This document shows, piece by piece, positions 23,540 to 35,119 of a DNA stretch of 64,000 nucleotides. The stretch lies in the NCBI RefSeq assembly GCF_000717335.1, contig NZ_JNYZ01000002.1, positions 248,001 to 312,000 of the forward strand. The letters run 5' to 3'. This DNA comes from Amycolatopsis jejuensis. Its GTDB lineage: Bacteria > Actinomycetota > Actinomycetes > Mycobacteriales > Pseudonocardiaceae. The translations under genes were made by a program, and so were the position numbers. Within the stretch, counting starts at the first letter, position 1. Each line of letters starts with the position of its first letter. The notes beneath the pieces are model-generated. The model was not told the DNA's origin, made no database searches, and saw nothing but the letters and a program-made list of their open reading frames with translations.

Positions 23540-24378
23540 CACTTCTCCTGGTCTTGGGCATCTTGTACATCTTGGTCGAGGATTTCGGTGAGCCGGGCGG
23601 CAAACGGCCCCGGTTCGCCGGAGAACCCGCCGTGGTCGCCGGGAAACTGGACAGGCTCGCCGCCGAGCGCGTGGGCCAGCCCGACCCCAGCAGTGTGTGC
23701 CGGAGTTCCGGCCGCAGTCCCGACCGCGACGACGATCCGCGTGGCCGACGCGGTGAGCGCGCCGAGATCGGGTTCCCACGCTCCGATGTCGGGCATGAGC
23801 CGGCTGAAGAACAGCTCGAAGTTGCTGCGCATCCGCTTGCCCTGCTCGATTTCCGCGGGAGTCGGTTCCGCGGCGGCGGGTTCCGCGGGCGGGGGCTCGA
23901 ACCCGGACGCCCCGAGGAATGCCGCCAGCGCCGCATCGACGCCCTGCTCGCGGTGGATTGCCGGGATGTCCGGGTAGTCACCGAGCAGTTCGCCCAGGTA
24001 ACGGCTCACCGGCGGCTCGTGCGCGACCAGCGTGCGCACCACGCCCGGGTACCGGATCGTGTGCTCCAGCATGGTGATTGCACCGCCGCTGTTCGCGAAC
24101 ACCGACACCGGTCCACCGCCGAGCTCGGTGAGCAGCCGCTGCACGTCCTCGGCGTGCTGGCCGACGAGATCGGGGCCGGGGTCGCCGGTGATCGGGCTCC
24201 GGGAAATGCCGCGCGGATCGAAGGTGACCACCGTGTGGCGGCCGGCGAGCAGTGGCCGCAGTGCGGTGAAGGCGGTGGCGTCCGCAGGCCCGCCGGGGAC
24301 GAGCAGGAGCAGCGGCCCGGCGCCTGCCACGTCGTAGTGGATCTCCGCACCGGGTACGCGCAGTGTCTTGGTGATCAT
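23539..24378 (-). CDS. Alpha/beta-fold hydrolase
   Basis: A 279-residue alpha/beta hydrolase. Visible motifs are LLLVPGGPADATAFTAL (about 25-41, oxyanion region), VTFDPRGISRSP, the nucleophile elbow VFANSGGAITMLEH (Ser97 by count), and FPGDHGGFSGEP with the catalytic His. So, unlike 20499-21344, its key residues are kept. The start ATG overlaps the sigma factor stop (24375-24378) and its stop overlaps the YCII start, so it is tightly embedded in the operon. The substrate is unknown; peroxidase- or esterase-like activity is possible. Confidence 0.88.
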   Translation of the reverse strand: MITKTLRVPGAEIHYDVAGAGPLLLLVPGGPADATAFTALRPLLAGRHTVVTFDPRGISRSPITGDPGPDLVGQHAEDVQRLLTELGGGPVSVFANSGGAITMLEHTIRYPGVVRTLVAHEPPVSRYLGELLGDYPDIPAIHREQGVDAALAAFLGASGFEPPPAEPAAAEPTPAEIEQGKRMRSNFELFFSRLMPDIGAWEPDLGALTASATRIVVAVGTAAGTPAHTAGVGLAHALGGEPVQFPGDHGGFSGEPGPFAARLTEILDQDVQDAQDQEK

Positions 24379-25682
24379 GACTGTCCTTCCGGGATTCGAG
24401 CCGGTTCGTCCACTCGACGAACGGGTGGCGCCGGAACAGACACCCCGTGCGGAGAAATTTCCGCGAGCCGTCGCCGCAGGTAGCTCCGCTCGGCTCCGGT
24501 GCGGGCGAGTTCGAGCGCCTCGGTGTACGCGACCTGCGCTTCTGTGCTGCGGCCGAGGCGGCGGAGGAAGTCGGCACGGGTCGCGGGCAGGAGGTGGTAC
24601 CCCACCAGCTCCCCGGCCACTCGGTCGGCCAGCTCGAGCCCGGCTTCGGGCCCGAAAGCCATTCCGACGGCCACCGCCCGGTTCAGCTCCACCACCGGTC
24701 CCGGCCGGAACCGCAGCAGCTGGGCGTACAAACCGGCGATCTGTGCCCAGTCGGTGTCCTCGGCGCGCACCGCGGTGGCATGACACGCGGCGATGGCGGC
24801 CTGCACCTGGTACGGCCCTGGACTGCGACGTCGCAACACATTTTCGAGCAGCGTGGTGCCTTCGGTGATCGCGGCGGTGTCCCAGCGACCGCGATCCTGT
24901 TCTTCGAGCGGCACCAGCTCGCCATCGGGACCGCTGCGCGTGCCGCGGCGAGCGTGTTGCAGAAGCAGCAGCGAAAGGAGCCCCACGGCCTCGGGCTCGT
25001 CCGGCATCAGCGTGACCAGCACCCGGGCCAGCCGGATGGCCTCGCTCGCCAGGTCGGGCCGCTGAAGGTCGTCGCCCTCGCTGGCCGAGTACCCCTCGTT
25101 GAACAGCAGATACAGCACCCCGAGCACAGCGGCGGTGCGCTCGGGCAGCAGGTGCGCAGGCGGTACTCGGTACGGGATACCCGCGGCACGGATCTTGCGT
25201 TTCACCCGGACGAGGCGTTGCGACATCGTCGATTCCGACACGAGGAACGCGCGGGCGATCTCTGCGGTGCTGAGGCCGAGCAGCGTGCGCAATGCGAGCG
25301 CAACCTGCGCCTCCACCGCGAGCGCAGGGTGACAGCAGGTGAAGATCAGCCGGAGCCGGTCGTCGTGCACTCCGCTTTCGTCAGGGTCGGGTGGGTTCGG
25401 GGTCATGCGCGCGGCCTCCTTGAGCTTGCCCGCTCCCGTGGCTTCGCGCCGAATCCGGTCGACTGCGCGGTTACGGGCGGCGGTAGTGAGCCAGGCACCC
25501 GGGCGAGCGGGAATGCCGTCCCGCGACCAGGTGCGCACCGCGAGCGCGAACGCGTCCTGAGCGCATTCCTCCGCGAGATCCCAGTCGCCGGTGACCCGGA
25601 TGAGGGTGGCCACGACCGCGCCCCACTCATCACGGAACGCCTGCGCGACTGCGGCGTCCACCGCGTCGTTCTGCCCGGTCAC
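24375..25682 (-). CDS. ECF sigma factor of the ECF42 type (DUF6596 C-terminal extension)
   Basis: A 435-residue sigma factor, much longer than ordinary ECF sigmas (about 200). Region 2 is at about residues 15-70 (DWDLAEECAQDAFALAVRTW). Region 4 is at about 125-175 (LRTLLGLSTAEIARAFLVSESTMSQRLVRVKRKIR). The rest is a helical, TPR-like extension (LYLLFNEGYSASEGDDLQRPDLASEAIRLARVL; RRLGRSTEAQVAYTEALELAR), as in ECF42. This group has no anti-sigma factor and is genetically linked to DGPF/YCII proteins, as here. The GTG at 25682 (VTGQNDAVDAAV) is chosen because region 2 follows at the usual distance. It heads a four-gene operon. Confidence 0.92.
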   Translation of the reverse strand: MTGQNDAVDAAVAQAFRDEWGAVVATLIRVTGDWDLAEECAQDAFALAVRTWSRDGIPARPGAWLTTAARNRAVDRIRREATGAGKLKEAARMTPNPPDPDESGVHDDRLRLIFTCCHPALAVEAQVALALRTLLGLSTAEIARAFLVSESTMSQRLVRVKRKIRAAGIPYRVPPAHLLPERTAAVLGVLYLLFNEGYSASEGDDLQRPDLASEAIRLARVLVTLMPDEPEAVGLLSLLLLQHARRGTRSGPDGELVPLEEQDRGRWDTAAITEGTTLLENVLRRRSPGPYQVQAAIAACHATAVRAEDTDWAQIAGLYAQLLRFRPGPVVELNRAVAVGMAFGPEAGLELADRVAGELVGYHLLPATRADFLRRLGRSTEAQVAYTEALELARTGAERSYLRRRLAEISPHGVSVPAPPVRRVDEPARIPEGQS

Positions 25683-25768
25683 CCTGCGCTCCCTCCTCTT
25701 CGTACCCACCCGACGAACGGGTACGACCGAAACCGACCTCAGCACCGTAACCGGGACCACCGACACTT

Positions 25769-26518
25769 TCAGCGACCGGCAAGTTGCTCTATGCCATCGA
25801 GGATGCGTGCGAGCCCGAACCGGAAGTGGTGTTCGGGGTCCGACGACCCGCCGTAGGCCTGCCCGGCAGTGGTCCCGACGCGGCTCGCGCGCGGGAAGTG
25901 CACGGGGTCGGCGGCGGGGATTTCGGCCAGCACCGGGTAAGAGCGATCCCACCAGTCGACGTCGGACAGCCCGCTGCGGCGGGCTATGCGGGCGGAATCG
26001 AGCGAACCTCGCGCGGCACCCTCGACCAAGCCGTTGACCAGGCTGACGATCGCGTCGAGCTCGACGTCTCCGAGGTTCAGCTCGTCCATCGCGGCCAGTT
26101 CGCGTTCGTATTTGGCGAAGGAATGCGGACCCAGCGTCGGACGGCCGCGGGGGATTTCCAGGAGCCACGGATGCCGGTGGTAGAGCCACCACAGGTCCTG
26201 CGCGACCGCGGCCAGCCCGGCCCGCCAGCCCTCCGGCAGCTCGCCGGGGAGCTCGCCGTTGGCGTGGTCGACCATCAGTTCCAGTAGCTCGTCGCGCCCG
26301 GGAACGTAGGTGTAGAGCGACATCGTGGCCACACCAAGGTCGTCGGCGACCCGGCGCATGGTGACCGCGGCGAGGCCGTTGAGGTCGGCCAGCCGGACCG
26401 CCGTCGCGACGACGTGGGCGACGGTGAGCCGCGGTTTCGGCCCGCGCCGCGCCGGACCGGGCACGCCCCACAGCAGTTCGATGGTCCGGCGTGGATCTTC
26501 GGGCTCGTCTGTGCCCAT
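25769..26518 (-). CDS. TetR-family regulator (tetracycline-repressor-type C-terminus)
   Basis: A 249-residue repressor. The helix-turn-helix is LTVAHVVATAVRLADLNGLAAVTMRRVADDLGVATMSLYTYVPGRDELLELMVD (about residues 31-84). The C-terminal domain shares IPRGRPTLGPHSFAKYERELAAM with the TetR protein at 17207-17896, so both belong to one subgroup. The ATG at 26518 has GAGGAG upstream. It is divergent from the SNF2 helicase gene. The spacer holds two GGTACA direct repeats (26536, 26551), 15 bases apart, which may be operator half-sites. Confidence 0.9.
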   Translation of the reverse strand: MGTDEPEDPRRTIELLWGVPGPARRGPKPRLTVAHVVATAVRLADLNGLAAVTMRRVADDLGVATMSLYTYVPGRDELLELMVDHANGELPGELPEGWRAGLAAVAQDLWWLYHRHPWLLEIPRGRPTLGPHSFAKYERELAAMDELNLGDVELDAIVSLVNGLVEGAARGSLDSARIARRSGLSDVDWWDRSYPVLAEIPAADPVHFPRASRVGTTAGQAYGGSSDPEHHFRFGLARILDGIEQLAGR

Positions 26519-26607
26519 TTTCGCTCCTCGTACATGGTACAGAGTTTTCAGGTACACTATCCCGGACGGAGCTGCCAGGGGAGGGCGGAGCGCTGAACAA
26601 CGCAGTA

Positions 26608-29097
26608 GTGGTGGAGCCGGGCCGGGTCGTGTTCTGGAGACCGGACGGTGCGGAACCGGAAGGGCCCGGGGTACGCGGCACGGTTGAGGTCGTGCTGCCC
26701 GACGGGCTGCGAACGGTGCCCGCGTTGCGGTTGCCGACCGCGGAGGCGGTACCGGTGCTCCGAGCGCTGGCGAGCCCGTCGGGCCGGTTCTGGGCACTGG
26801 CCGCGGAATCCGGGCAACGGCTCGCCGACGCCGGGTGGGCCGGTCCGCTCGACCCGGCCGAGGAGGAGTGGCTGCGGCGGCTGGCCGACGCGATGCCACC
26901 GCATGCGCACGCCGTGCCGATCCCCGGTGATCCGGCGCGGCTGCCCGAGCCGTACCCGTTGCTGATGCGGTTCCTCGGCGACGTCACTGGGGTGCGGCCG
27001 CACCTGCGGGTCTCGTTGCGCATCGAGTCCGACGATCTGGCCGGCGGGCGGTTCCGCGCGGTGGTCCAGGTACACGGTGGTGCCGAGCCGCTCGTCGATG
27101 CGGAAGAGTTGTGGAGCACGGACGATCAGGAGGCACGGCACGAGGTTCTGCTGGCGTTGCGGCACGGCGCGGACGTCTGGCCGGCGCTCGCGCCCTTGCT
27201 GTCGGCCGCCGTTCCGTCGTCGGTTCCGCTTGGTGACCGGGAAATCGCGGAGCTGCTGGTCGGTGCGCTCGATGCGACCGATCTTGCCGTGCACTGGCCC
27301 GCGGAGCTCACCGGTCTCTCGGCGCGCGCGGTCGTCCGGCCCGGCGACGCGCCGTCCGACGCGCGGGCGTTCTTCGGCGGCGACCAGGTGCTGCAGTTCG
27401 ATTGGCAGCTCGCGCTCGGCGACAGTGAGCTGAGCGTCGCGGAACTCGACGCGCTCGCCGAGGCGCAGCGTCCGGTCGTCCGGCTGCGCGACCGGTGGGT
27501 GCTGCTGGACCGGAAGACCGCAGATCGCGCCAGGGATCGCACGCTGAAACCGCTCACCGCGATCGAGGCGCTCGGCGTCGCGCTCACCGGCCGCGCCGAG
27601 GTCGACGGCGATCAGGTGGAGGTCCGCACCGACGGGTGGCTGGAAGACCTGCGCGCGCGGCTGTCGGCCGATCCCGTCCCGGTTCCGCAACCTGCCGGGC
27701 TGGCCGCGAGCCTGCGGGACTACCAGCTACGCGGCCTGCAGTGGCTCGACACCGTCACCGGGCTCGGTCTCGGCGGCTGCCTCGCCGACGACATGGGGCT
27801 GGGCAAAACGATCACGCTCATCGCACTGCACTTGCATCGCGCGGCGGGTCCGACACTGGTCGTGTGCCCGGCAACGCTCCTGGGTACGTGGGAAACCGAG
27901 ATCCGGCGGTTCGCGCCCGGCATCCCGGTACGCCGGTTCCACGGCGCCTCGCGCTCGCTCGACGACCTCGGCGGCGGCTTCGTGCTCACCACGTACGGCA
28001 CGCTGCGCACCGACCCGGCGCCGCTGGCCGGGATCACGTGGGACTTGCTGGTCGCCGACGAGGCGCAGCACGTCAAGAACCACCGATCCGACACGGCGAA
28101 AGCGTTGCGGCTGGTGCCTTCCGGGGCGCGGGTCGCCCTCACCGGCACCCCGGTGGAGAACACGCTCACCGAGCTGTGGGCCATCCTCGACTGGACCACG
28201 CCGGGGCTGCTCGGTCCGGTCGCGGAGTTCCGGCAACGCTGGGGAAAGCCGGTCGAGGCAGGCGGCGATCCGGCGATCGCGGAGCAGCTGTCCCGCCTGC
28301 TGCGGCCGTTCCTGTTGCGGCGTCGCAAATCCGACCCGGGCATCGCGCCCGAACTGCCGGCCAAGACCGAGACCGACCGGCCGGTGTCGCTCACCACCGA
28401 ACAAGCGTCGCTCTACGAGGCCACAGTGCGCGAGCTGATGGCCGACATCGCCACGAGCGACGGCATGGCGCGCCGCGGCCGCGTCGTCAAACTCCTCACC
28501 GCGCTCAAGCAGATCTGCAACCACCCCGCGCACTACCTCGGCGAGGGCGCCGACAGCCCGCTCACCGGACGGTCCGGCAAGCTCGACCTCCTCGACGAGC
28601 TGCTCGACACGATCCTCGCCGAGGACGGCGCCGTGCTCGTCTTCACCCAGTACGTGGTGATGGCTCGGCTGCTCGAACGCCACCTCACCGCGCGCGGCAT
28701 CAGGTCGCAGATGCTGCACGGCGGCACGCCGGTCGCCCGGCGCGAGGAGCAGGTCCGCCGCTTCCAGAACGGCGAAGTACCCGTGTTCCTGCTGTCGCTC
28801 AAGGCAGCGGGAACCGGCCTCACGCTCACCCGTGCCGACCACGTCGTGCACTACGACCGGTGGTGGAACCCGGCCGTCGAGGACCAGGCCACCGACCGCG
28901 CGTACCGGATCGGGCAGACGCGTCCGGTGCAGGTCCACCGGCTGGTCGCGGAAGGCACGGTCGAGGACCGGATCGCCGTGATGCTGCGCGAAAAACGAGC
29001 CCTCGCCGACTCCGTCCTCACCTCCGGCGAAGCCGCACTCACCGAGCTCAGCGACGACGAACTGGCCGAGCTCGTCACCCTCCGGAGGCCGCGATGA
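26608..29097 (+). CDS. SNF2-family DEAD/DEAH helicase (Swi2/Snf2 ATPase)
   Basis: About 829 residues. The first 370 form the bacterial SNF2-associated region. The ATPase core follows: LRDYQLRGLQWLDTVTGLGLGGCLADDMGLGKTITL with Lys400 in Walker A, the DEAQH box with Asp484, LTGTPVENTLTELWAILDW (motif III), and in the second lobe FTQYVVMARLLERHLTARG, SLKAAGTGLTLTRADHVVHYDRWWNPAVEDQATDRAYRIGQTRPV (motifs V and VI). It translocates on double-stranded DNA or remodels complexes. The start is uncertain: GTG 26608, or a CTG at 26593 that is better spaced from GGGGAGG. It overlaps the SWIM-protein gene by ATGA; the two are a common actinobacterial pair. Confidence 0.93.
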   Translation: MVEPGRVVFWRPDGAEPEGPGVRGTVEVVLPDGLRTVPALRLPTAEAVPVLRALASPSGRFWALAAESGQRLADAGWAGPLDPAEEEWLRRLADAMPPHAHAVPIPGDPARLPEPYPLLMRFLGDVTGVRPHLRVSLRIESDDLAGGRFRAVVQVHGGAEPLVDAEELWSTDDQEARHEVLLALRHGADVWPALAPLLSAAVPSSVPLGDREIAELLVGALDATDLAVHWPAELTGLSARAVVRPGDAPSDARAFFGGDQVLQFDWQLALGDSELSVAELDALAEAQRPVVRLRDRWVLLDRKTADRARDRTLKPLTAIEALGVALTGRAEVDGDQVEVRTDGWLEDLRARLSADPVPVPQPAGLAASLRDYQLRGLQWLDTVTGLGLGGCLADDMGLGKTITLIALHLHRAAGPTLVVCPATLLGTWETEIRRFAPGIPVRRFHGASRSLDDLGGGFVLTTYGTLRTDPAPLAGITWDLLVADEAQHVKNHRSDTAKALRLVPSGARVALTGTPVENTLTELWAILDWTTPGLLGPVAEFRQRWGKPVEAGGDPAIAEQLSRLLRPFLLRRRKSDPGIAPELPAKTETDRPVSLTTEQASLYEATVRELMADIATSDGMARRGRVVKLLTALKQICNHPAHYLGEGADSPLTGRSGKLDLLDELLDTILAEDGAVLVFTQYVVMARLLERHLTARGIRSQMLHGGTPVARREEQVRRFQNGEVPVFLLSLKAAGTGLTLTRADHVVHYDRWWNPAVEDQATDRAYRIGQTRPVQVHRLVAEGTVEDRIAVMLREKRALADSVLTSGEAALTELSDDELAELVTLRRPR

Positions 29098-29741
29098 CCG
29101 ACCGCGTGCGCGGATTCCCCGCGTTCCCGTCCCGCCCCGGCCGCGGCCCGTTCGCCGGCACCTGGTGGGGCCGCGCGTGGCTGCAGGCCATGGCAGACAC
29201 CGCACTCGACCTGCGGCAACTGAAGAAAGGACGCCGCTACGCCGCAGCCGGCCTCGTCGGCCCGATCACGGTCAGCCCCGGCCGGATCACCGCCACCACC
29301 GAGGACGCCGACGACGGCCCGTACCGCACCGCCGTACACCTGGCCGAACTGTCCACCGCAGACTGGGACCTCCTGCTCGACCGCGCCGCCGACCACGCCG
29401 GACACCTCGCCGCACTCCTGGACCGGCATCTGCCACCCGAACTGGCCGACGTCGTCCCACTGCTGCCCGGCATCGGCGACCTCGACCCCGACTGCGACTG
29501 CCCCGGCTGGGAACTCCCGTGCCGCCACGCCGCCGCATTGTCGTTCCAGGTCGCATGGCTCCTCGACGCCGACCCGTTCCTGCTGCTCCTCGCCCGAGGC
29601 CGCACCGAACAGGAAATCCTCGACGAACTGGGCCGCCGCACCGCAATGCGGGTCACCACGGGAGTTCCGGCCGCCGACGCTTACTCACGGGAGGTGCCTG
29701 AGCTGCCTGATCTTGCGGAGTTCACTCCTCGGGTCCGTTGA
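29094..29741 (+). CDS. SWIM zinc-finger protein
   Basis: A 215-residue protein with the SWIM signature CDCPGWELPCRHAAA (C-x-C-x7-C-x-H, about residues 140-154), a zinc finger used for DNA or protein binding. The N-terminus FPAFPSRPGRGPFAGTWWGRAWLQAM is typical of SWIM partners of bacterial SNF2 ATPases. Start and upstream stop overlap (ATGA), with GGAGG before the ATG, so synthesis is coupled to the helicase. The pair probably works as one complex, perhaps in DNA repair or nucleoid remodelling; in this organism that is inference. Confidence 0.92.
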   Translation: MTDRVRGFPAFPSRPGRGPFAGTWWGRAWLQAMADTALDLRQLKKGRRYAAAGLVGPITVSPGRITATTEDADDGPYRTAVHLAELSTADWDLLLDRAADHAGHLAALLDRHLPPELADVVPLLPGIGDLDPDCDCPGWELPCRHAAALSFQVAWLLDADPFLLLLARGRTEQEILDELGRRTAMRVTTGVPAADAYSREVPELPDLAEFTPRVR

Positions 29742-30513
29742 GCTGGCTCGCCCCAGTGCTCCGGGGCCGTGAGCAGGGATCGGTGACGGGCGGGCGCGTC
29801 CGGGGTGGGCTGGTGTCCCGTGCGGGATTGCGAGTCCGTCGCGGAGTGGCGCCAGCGCTTGACGCCGTGCCCATGCGGGCCGGGAGCCAACACGCGGACC
29901 GGAGGGAGCGCGGCCCGAGGGTGCCGATGTACGCGGAGGAAGGTCCTGGCCACTTGGGCGAAATGCCTTGGTCGGGCCGCGTTCGACGCGCCCGCCGTTG
30001 ACCCGCCCCGCCGAAACCGACCGAGGTCGACCGGCGCATCCCGAAGCCGTCCGCCGAAGCCGACCGGCGCCTCCTGAAGCCGCCCGCCGAGGCCGACCGC
30101 TGCCTGCCGAAGCCGACCGGCGGCTCGACCCGCCGACCGCCGAAGCCGACCGGTGGGTCGACCGGAGCCCGCCGACTGTGGGCACCCGCCCGCCCCGACC
30201 GCCGGAGCGACGGCCGGGGCGGGCGGTTTCGCCATCCGAACCGGCCGTGGGTCCGGGCGGTCGATCCCGGCTGTCGAGCCACCGTTCCCTGCTGTGAGCC
30301 GAAAATTCGAAGCCAGCCCACACCCGACGCGGGGGCCGCGAGTCGGGTTGCGTGCCCGGCCCCCGACCGGCGCAGGGCCGGGGGAGCGGCGGCCACTCGT
30401 GGAGGCCCGACACCCGCCCGGACCGGGCACCGAGCCGGTGCAGAACCCCGTCCAGACGGACCGGAACGCGCCGGGGCCGGACTCTGCCGTCACCTCGAAC
30501 GGACCCCAGCGAC
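29742..30513. repeat. Convergent gap with GCCGAAGCCGACCGG-type repeats
   Basis: A 772-base junction between genes ending at 29741 (+) and 30514 (-). Exact copies of GCCGAAGCCGACCGG lie at 30053-30067, 30106-30120 and 30139-30153, with degenerate copies (GCCGAAACCGACCG, GCCGAGGCCGACCGC) from about 30010 to 30170. The rest shows no gene with convincing start or codon pattern; several frames stay open because of the high GC content only. Confidence 0.75.
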
Positions 30514-31275
30514 TCACGCGTGGGTACCGCCGTCGACCCGGATTTCCGTTCCGGTGATGAACTCCCCGTCGTCCGAGGCGAGCATCGCCACCACACCCGC
30601 CACCGCTTCCGGACGGCCGACCGGGTTGCCCACCGGAGTGGTCAAGTCCGTCGGCAGGATCGGAAGCAGCTTGCCGAACAACGAAAAATCCACCCCTTCC
30701 GGTATCCAGCTGTCCGCATTGTCCGTGATTCCGCTCTTCACACTGCCCGGCGCCACGCTCACCACCCGCACGCCCCGCTTGCTGTACTCCAACGCCAGCG
30801 AATGCGTCAGCGCGGCAATCCCGCCCTTGCTCGCCGCGTAGGCCGCCATGTACGGGTGGGCGAACGACGCCGACGTCGAGCTGAAGTTCACCACCACCCC
30901 GCGGCCCGACTCGATCAGCGCCGGCAACGCTTCCCGCGTCACGAGAAACGTGCCGGTCAGGTTCACCGCCAGCACGCGGTTCCACAGTTCCAGCGACGTC
31001 TCATGCGTGTGCGCCGCTTCGAGGATCCCGGCTGCGTTGACCAAGACATCCAGCCCACCCAGCCGCGCCACCGCCGCGGACACCCCGGCCACGACCGACT
31101 CCTCGTCGGCCACATCCAGCACCGCGGTCTCGACCCCGGGGTCATCGAGTTCGACAGGGGAGACGTCGGTCGCGACGACCCGCGCCCCCTCCGCTGCGAG
31201 CCGCTGTACCGTCGCCCGGCCGATCCCGGAAGCCGCGCCCGTCACCAAGATTCGCCGATCACGCAAACGAGTCAT
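30514..31275 (-). CDS. Short-chain dehydrogenase/reductase
   Basis: A 253-residue classical SDR. It has the coenzyme motif RILVTGAASGIGRA (TGxxxGxG, about residues 8-21), DVADEE, NAAG (about 80), the catalytic Ser in NFSSTSASF, and Y-A-A-S-K (YMAAYAASKGGIAALTHSLALEYSKRG) with the Tyr and Lys in place. PGSVKSGI follows. It ends in FITGTEIRVDGGTHA, the normal SDR C-terminus. The substrate is not predictable. It is 27 bases downstream of the rifampin monooxygenase gene on the same strand, so both may share a transcript. Confidence 0.93.
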   Translation of the reverse strand: MTRLRDRRILVTGAASGIGRATVQRLAAEGARVVATDVSPVELDDPGVETAVLDVADEESVVAGVSAAVARLGGLDVLVNAAGILEAAHTHETSLELWNRVLAVNLTGTFLVTREALPALIESGRGVVVNFSSTSASFAHPYMAAYAASKGGIAALTHSLALEYSKRGVRVVSVAPGSVKSGITDNADSWIPEGVDFSLFGKLLPILPTDLTTPVGNPVGRPEAVAGVVAMLASDDGEFITGTEIRVDGGTHA

Positions 31276-31302
31276 CGGCCAACCATAGAGCGGGGCCGCG
31301 AC

Positions 31303-33460
<2,158 letters not shown>

Positions 33461-33502
33461 GGGCAAGGACATTAGCCCGCGCGAACCCGGACCGTACCCG
33501 GA

Positions 33503-35119
33503 CTAGCCGCGCGCGCGGCCGATGATCGCAGAAGTGTCCATTCCGGCGGGCAAAGTACCGAAAGCCAGGCCCCCGTCGCCGCCGAACCGCGTGCTGCAGA
33601 ACGCGTCGGCCACCGACTGCGGACCGTGCCGCACGAGCAGCGATCCCTGCAGCACCAACGCCATCGACTCCACGACCCGCCGCGCCCGGAACTCCAGATC
33701 GTCCACATCGGACAGATCCTTCTTCAGCCGGTCCACCGCGTCATCCAGCCGCGAGTCACCACCAGCAGCGAGCTCGACCTCGGAGAAGAACGCCGCCACC
33801 GACTCCGGCTGCCGCGCCATCGCCCGTAACGCATCCAGCGCCGCGACGTTGCCCGAACCCTCCCAGATCGACATCAGGGGAGCCTCCCGGTAGAGCCGCG
33901 GCATCCCCGACTCCTCGACGTAACCGTTGCCCCCAAAGCACTCCAGCGCCTCCGCCGCGTGCATCGGCGCTCGCTTGCAGACCCAGTACTTCGAGACCGC
34001 CAGGCCCAGCCGCCGGAACGCCTGCTCCTGCTCGTCGTCCCGCCGGTCGCCCGCAGCCGCGAGCCGCATCGACACCGTGGTCGCCGCCTCCGCCTCGACC
34101 ACCAGGTCCGCCAGCACGTTCGCCATCAACGGCTGGTCCACGAGCGTCTTCCCGAACGCGTGCCGGTGCGTCGCGTGATGCACCGCGCGGACCGCGCCGA
34201 GCCGCATCCCCGAAGCGCTGCCGAGCGCACAGTCCAGCCGGGTGTTGTTGACCATCTCGATGATCGTGCGCACCCCACGGCCCTCGTCACCGACGAGCCA
34301 GCCCACCGCGTCCTCGTACTCGATCTCCGACGACGCATTCGACCGGTTGCCCAGCTTGTCCTTCAACCGCTGCAACCGGATCGGGTTGCGCGTACCGTCC
34401 GGCAGCACGCGGGGGAGCAGGAAGCAGGACAGCCCACCGGGCGCCTGCGCGAGCGTGAGGAACAGGTCCGACATCGGCGCACTGGTGAACCACTTGTGCC
34501 CGACCAGCCGATACGTGCCGTCGCCTGCGGGTCGCGCGGTGGTGGTGTTGGCCCGGACGTCCGAACCGCCCTGCTTCTCGGTCATCGACATGCCCGCGAT
34601 CAACCCGCGCTTCGTGCTCGGCTCACGCAAGCCGAAGTCGTACACCGTCGACGCCAGCAGCGGCTCGTACTGCGCGGCCAGCTCCGGATTCGCCCGCAAC
34701 GCCGGAACCGCCGCGTACGTCATCGAAATCGGGCAGGTGTGCCCGGCCTCCACCTGACCCCAGACGTACATCTTCGCCGCCCGCGCCGCATGCGCGCCGG
34801 GCCGCTCGTCTCGCCACGGCGCGGCCTGAAGCCCGTGCGACACGGCAACATTCATCAGATCGTGCCAATGCGGATGGAACTCGACCTCGTCGATCCGGTG
34901 CCCGTACCGGTCGTGCGTCCGCAGCACTGGCTCGTTCTCGTTCACCAGCCGTCCCCAGTCCTGCGCCTGCTCGCTCCCGGCCAGCCTGCCCAGGTCGTGC
35001 AGCTCACCGGTCACCCACGACGCGTCCGCCCGCGCGACCGCGTCCAGCAGCGCCGGATCCTCCGCGACGTCGTACACCAGCGGCGGAACCTGATTGGTGA
35101 CCTCATGCGTGACGGGCAT
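33503..35119 (-). CDS. AidB-like acyl-CoA dehydrogenase
   Basis: A 538-residue flavoprotein, the length of AidB (about 540). Signatures are MTEKQGGSDVRANTTTA (FAD/substrate motif), HKWFTSAPMSDLFLTLAQA, RLDCALGSASGMRLGAVRAVHHATHRHAFGKTL, and APLMSIWEGSGNVAALDALRAM near the C-terminal region, where IWEG-N is the AidB form of the acyl-CoA dehydrogenase tail. E. coli AidB is part of the adaptive response to DNA alkylation and also binds DNA. Here the gene lies behind a TetR gene whose 3' end it overlaps by 17 bases, so control by that repressor rather than an Ada system is suggested. Confidence 0.9.
   Translation of the reverse strand: MPVTHEVTNQVPPLVYDVAEDPALLDAVARADASWVTGELHDLGRLAGSEQAQDWGRLVNENEPVLRTHDRYGHRIDEVEFHPHWHDLMNVAVSHGLQAAPWRDERPGAHAARAAKMYVWGQVEAGHTCPISMTYAAVPALRANPELAAQYEPLLASTVYDFGLREPSTKRGLIAGMSMTEKQGGSDVRANTTTARPAGDGTYRLVGHKWFTSAPMSDLFLTLAQAPGGLSCFLLPRVLPDGTRNPIRLQRLKDKLGNRSNASSEIEYEDAVGWLVGDEGRGVRTIIEMVNNTRLDCALGSASGMRLGAVRAVHHATHRHAFGKTLVDQPLMANVLADLVVEAEAATTVSMRLAAAGDRRDDEQEQAFRRLGLAVSKYWVCKRAPMHAAEALECFGGNGYVEESGMPRLYREAPLMSIWEGSGNVAALDALRAMARQPESVAAFFSEVELAAGGDSRLDDAVDRLKKDLSDVDDLEFRARRVVESMALVLQGSLLVRHGPQSVADAFCSTRFGGDGGLAFGTLPAGMDTSAIIGRARG

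Noticed and set aside
26536..26556. TetR operator in the SNF2/TetR spacer
   Set aside because: Only two GGTACA direct repeats are visible without dyad symmetry; too weak to list as a site of its own.
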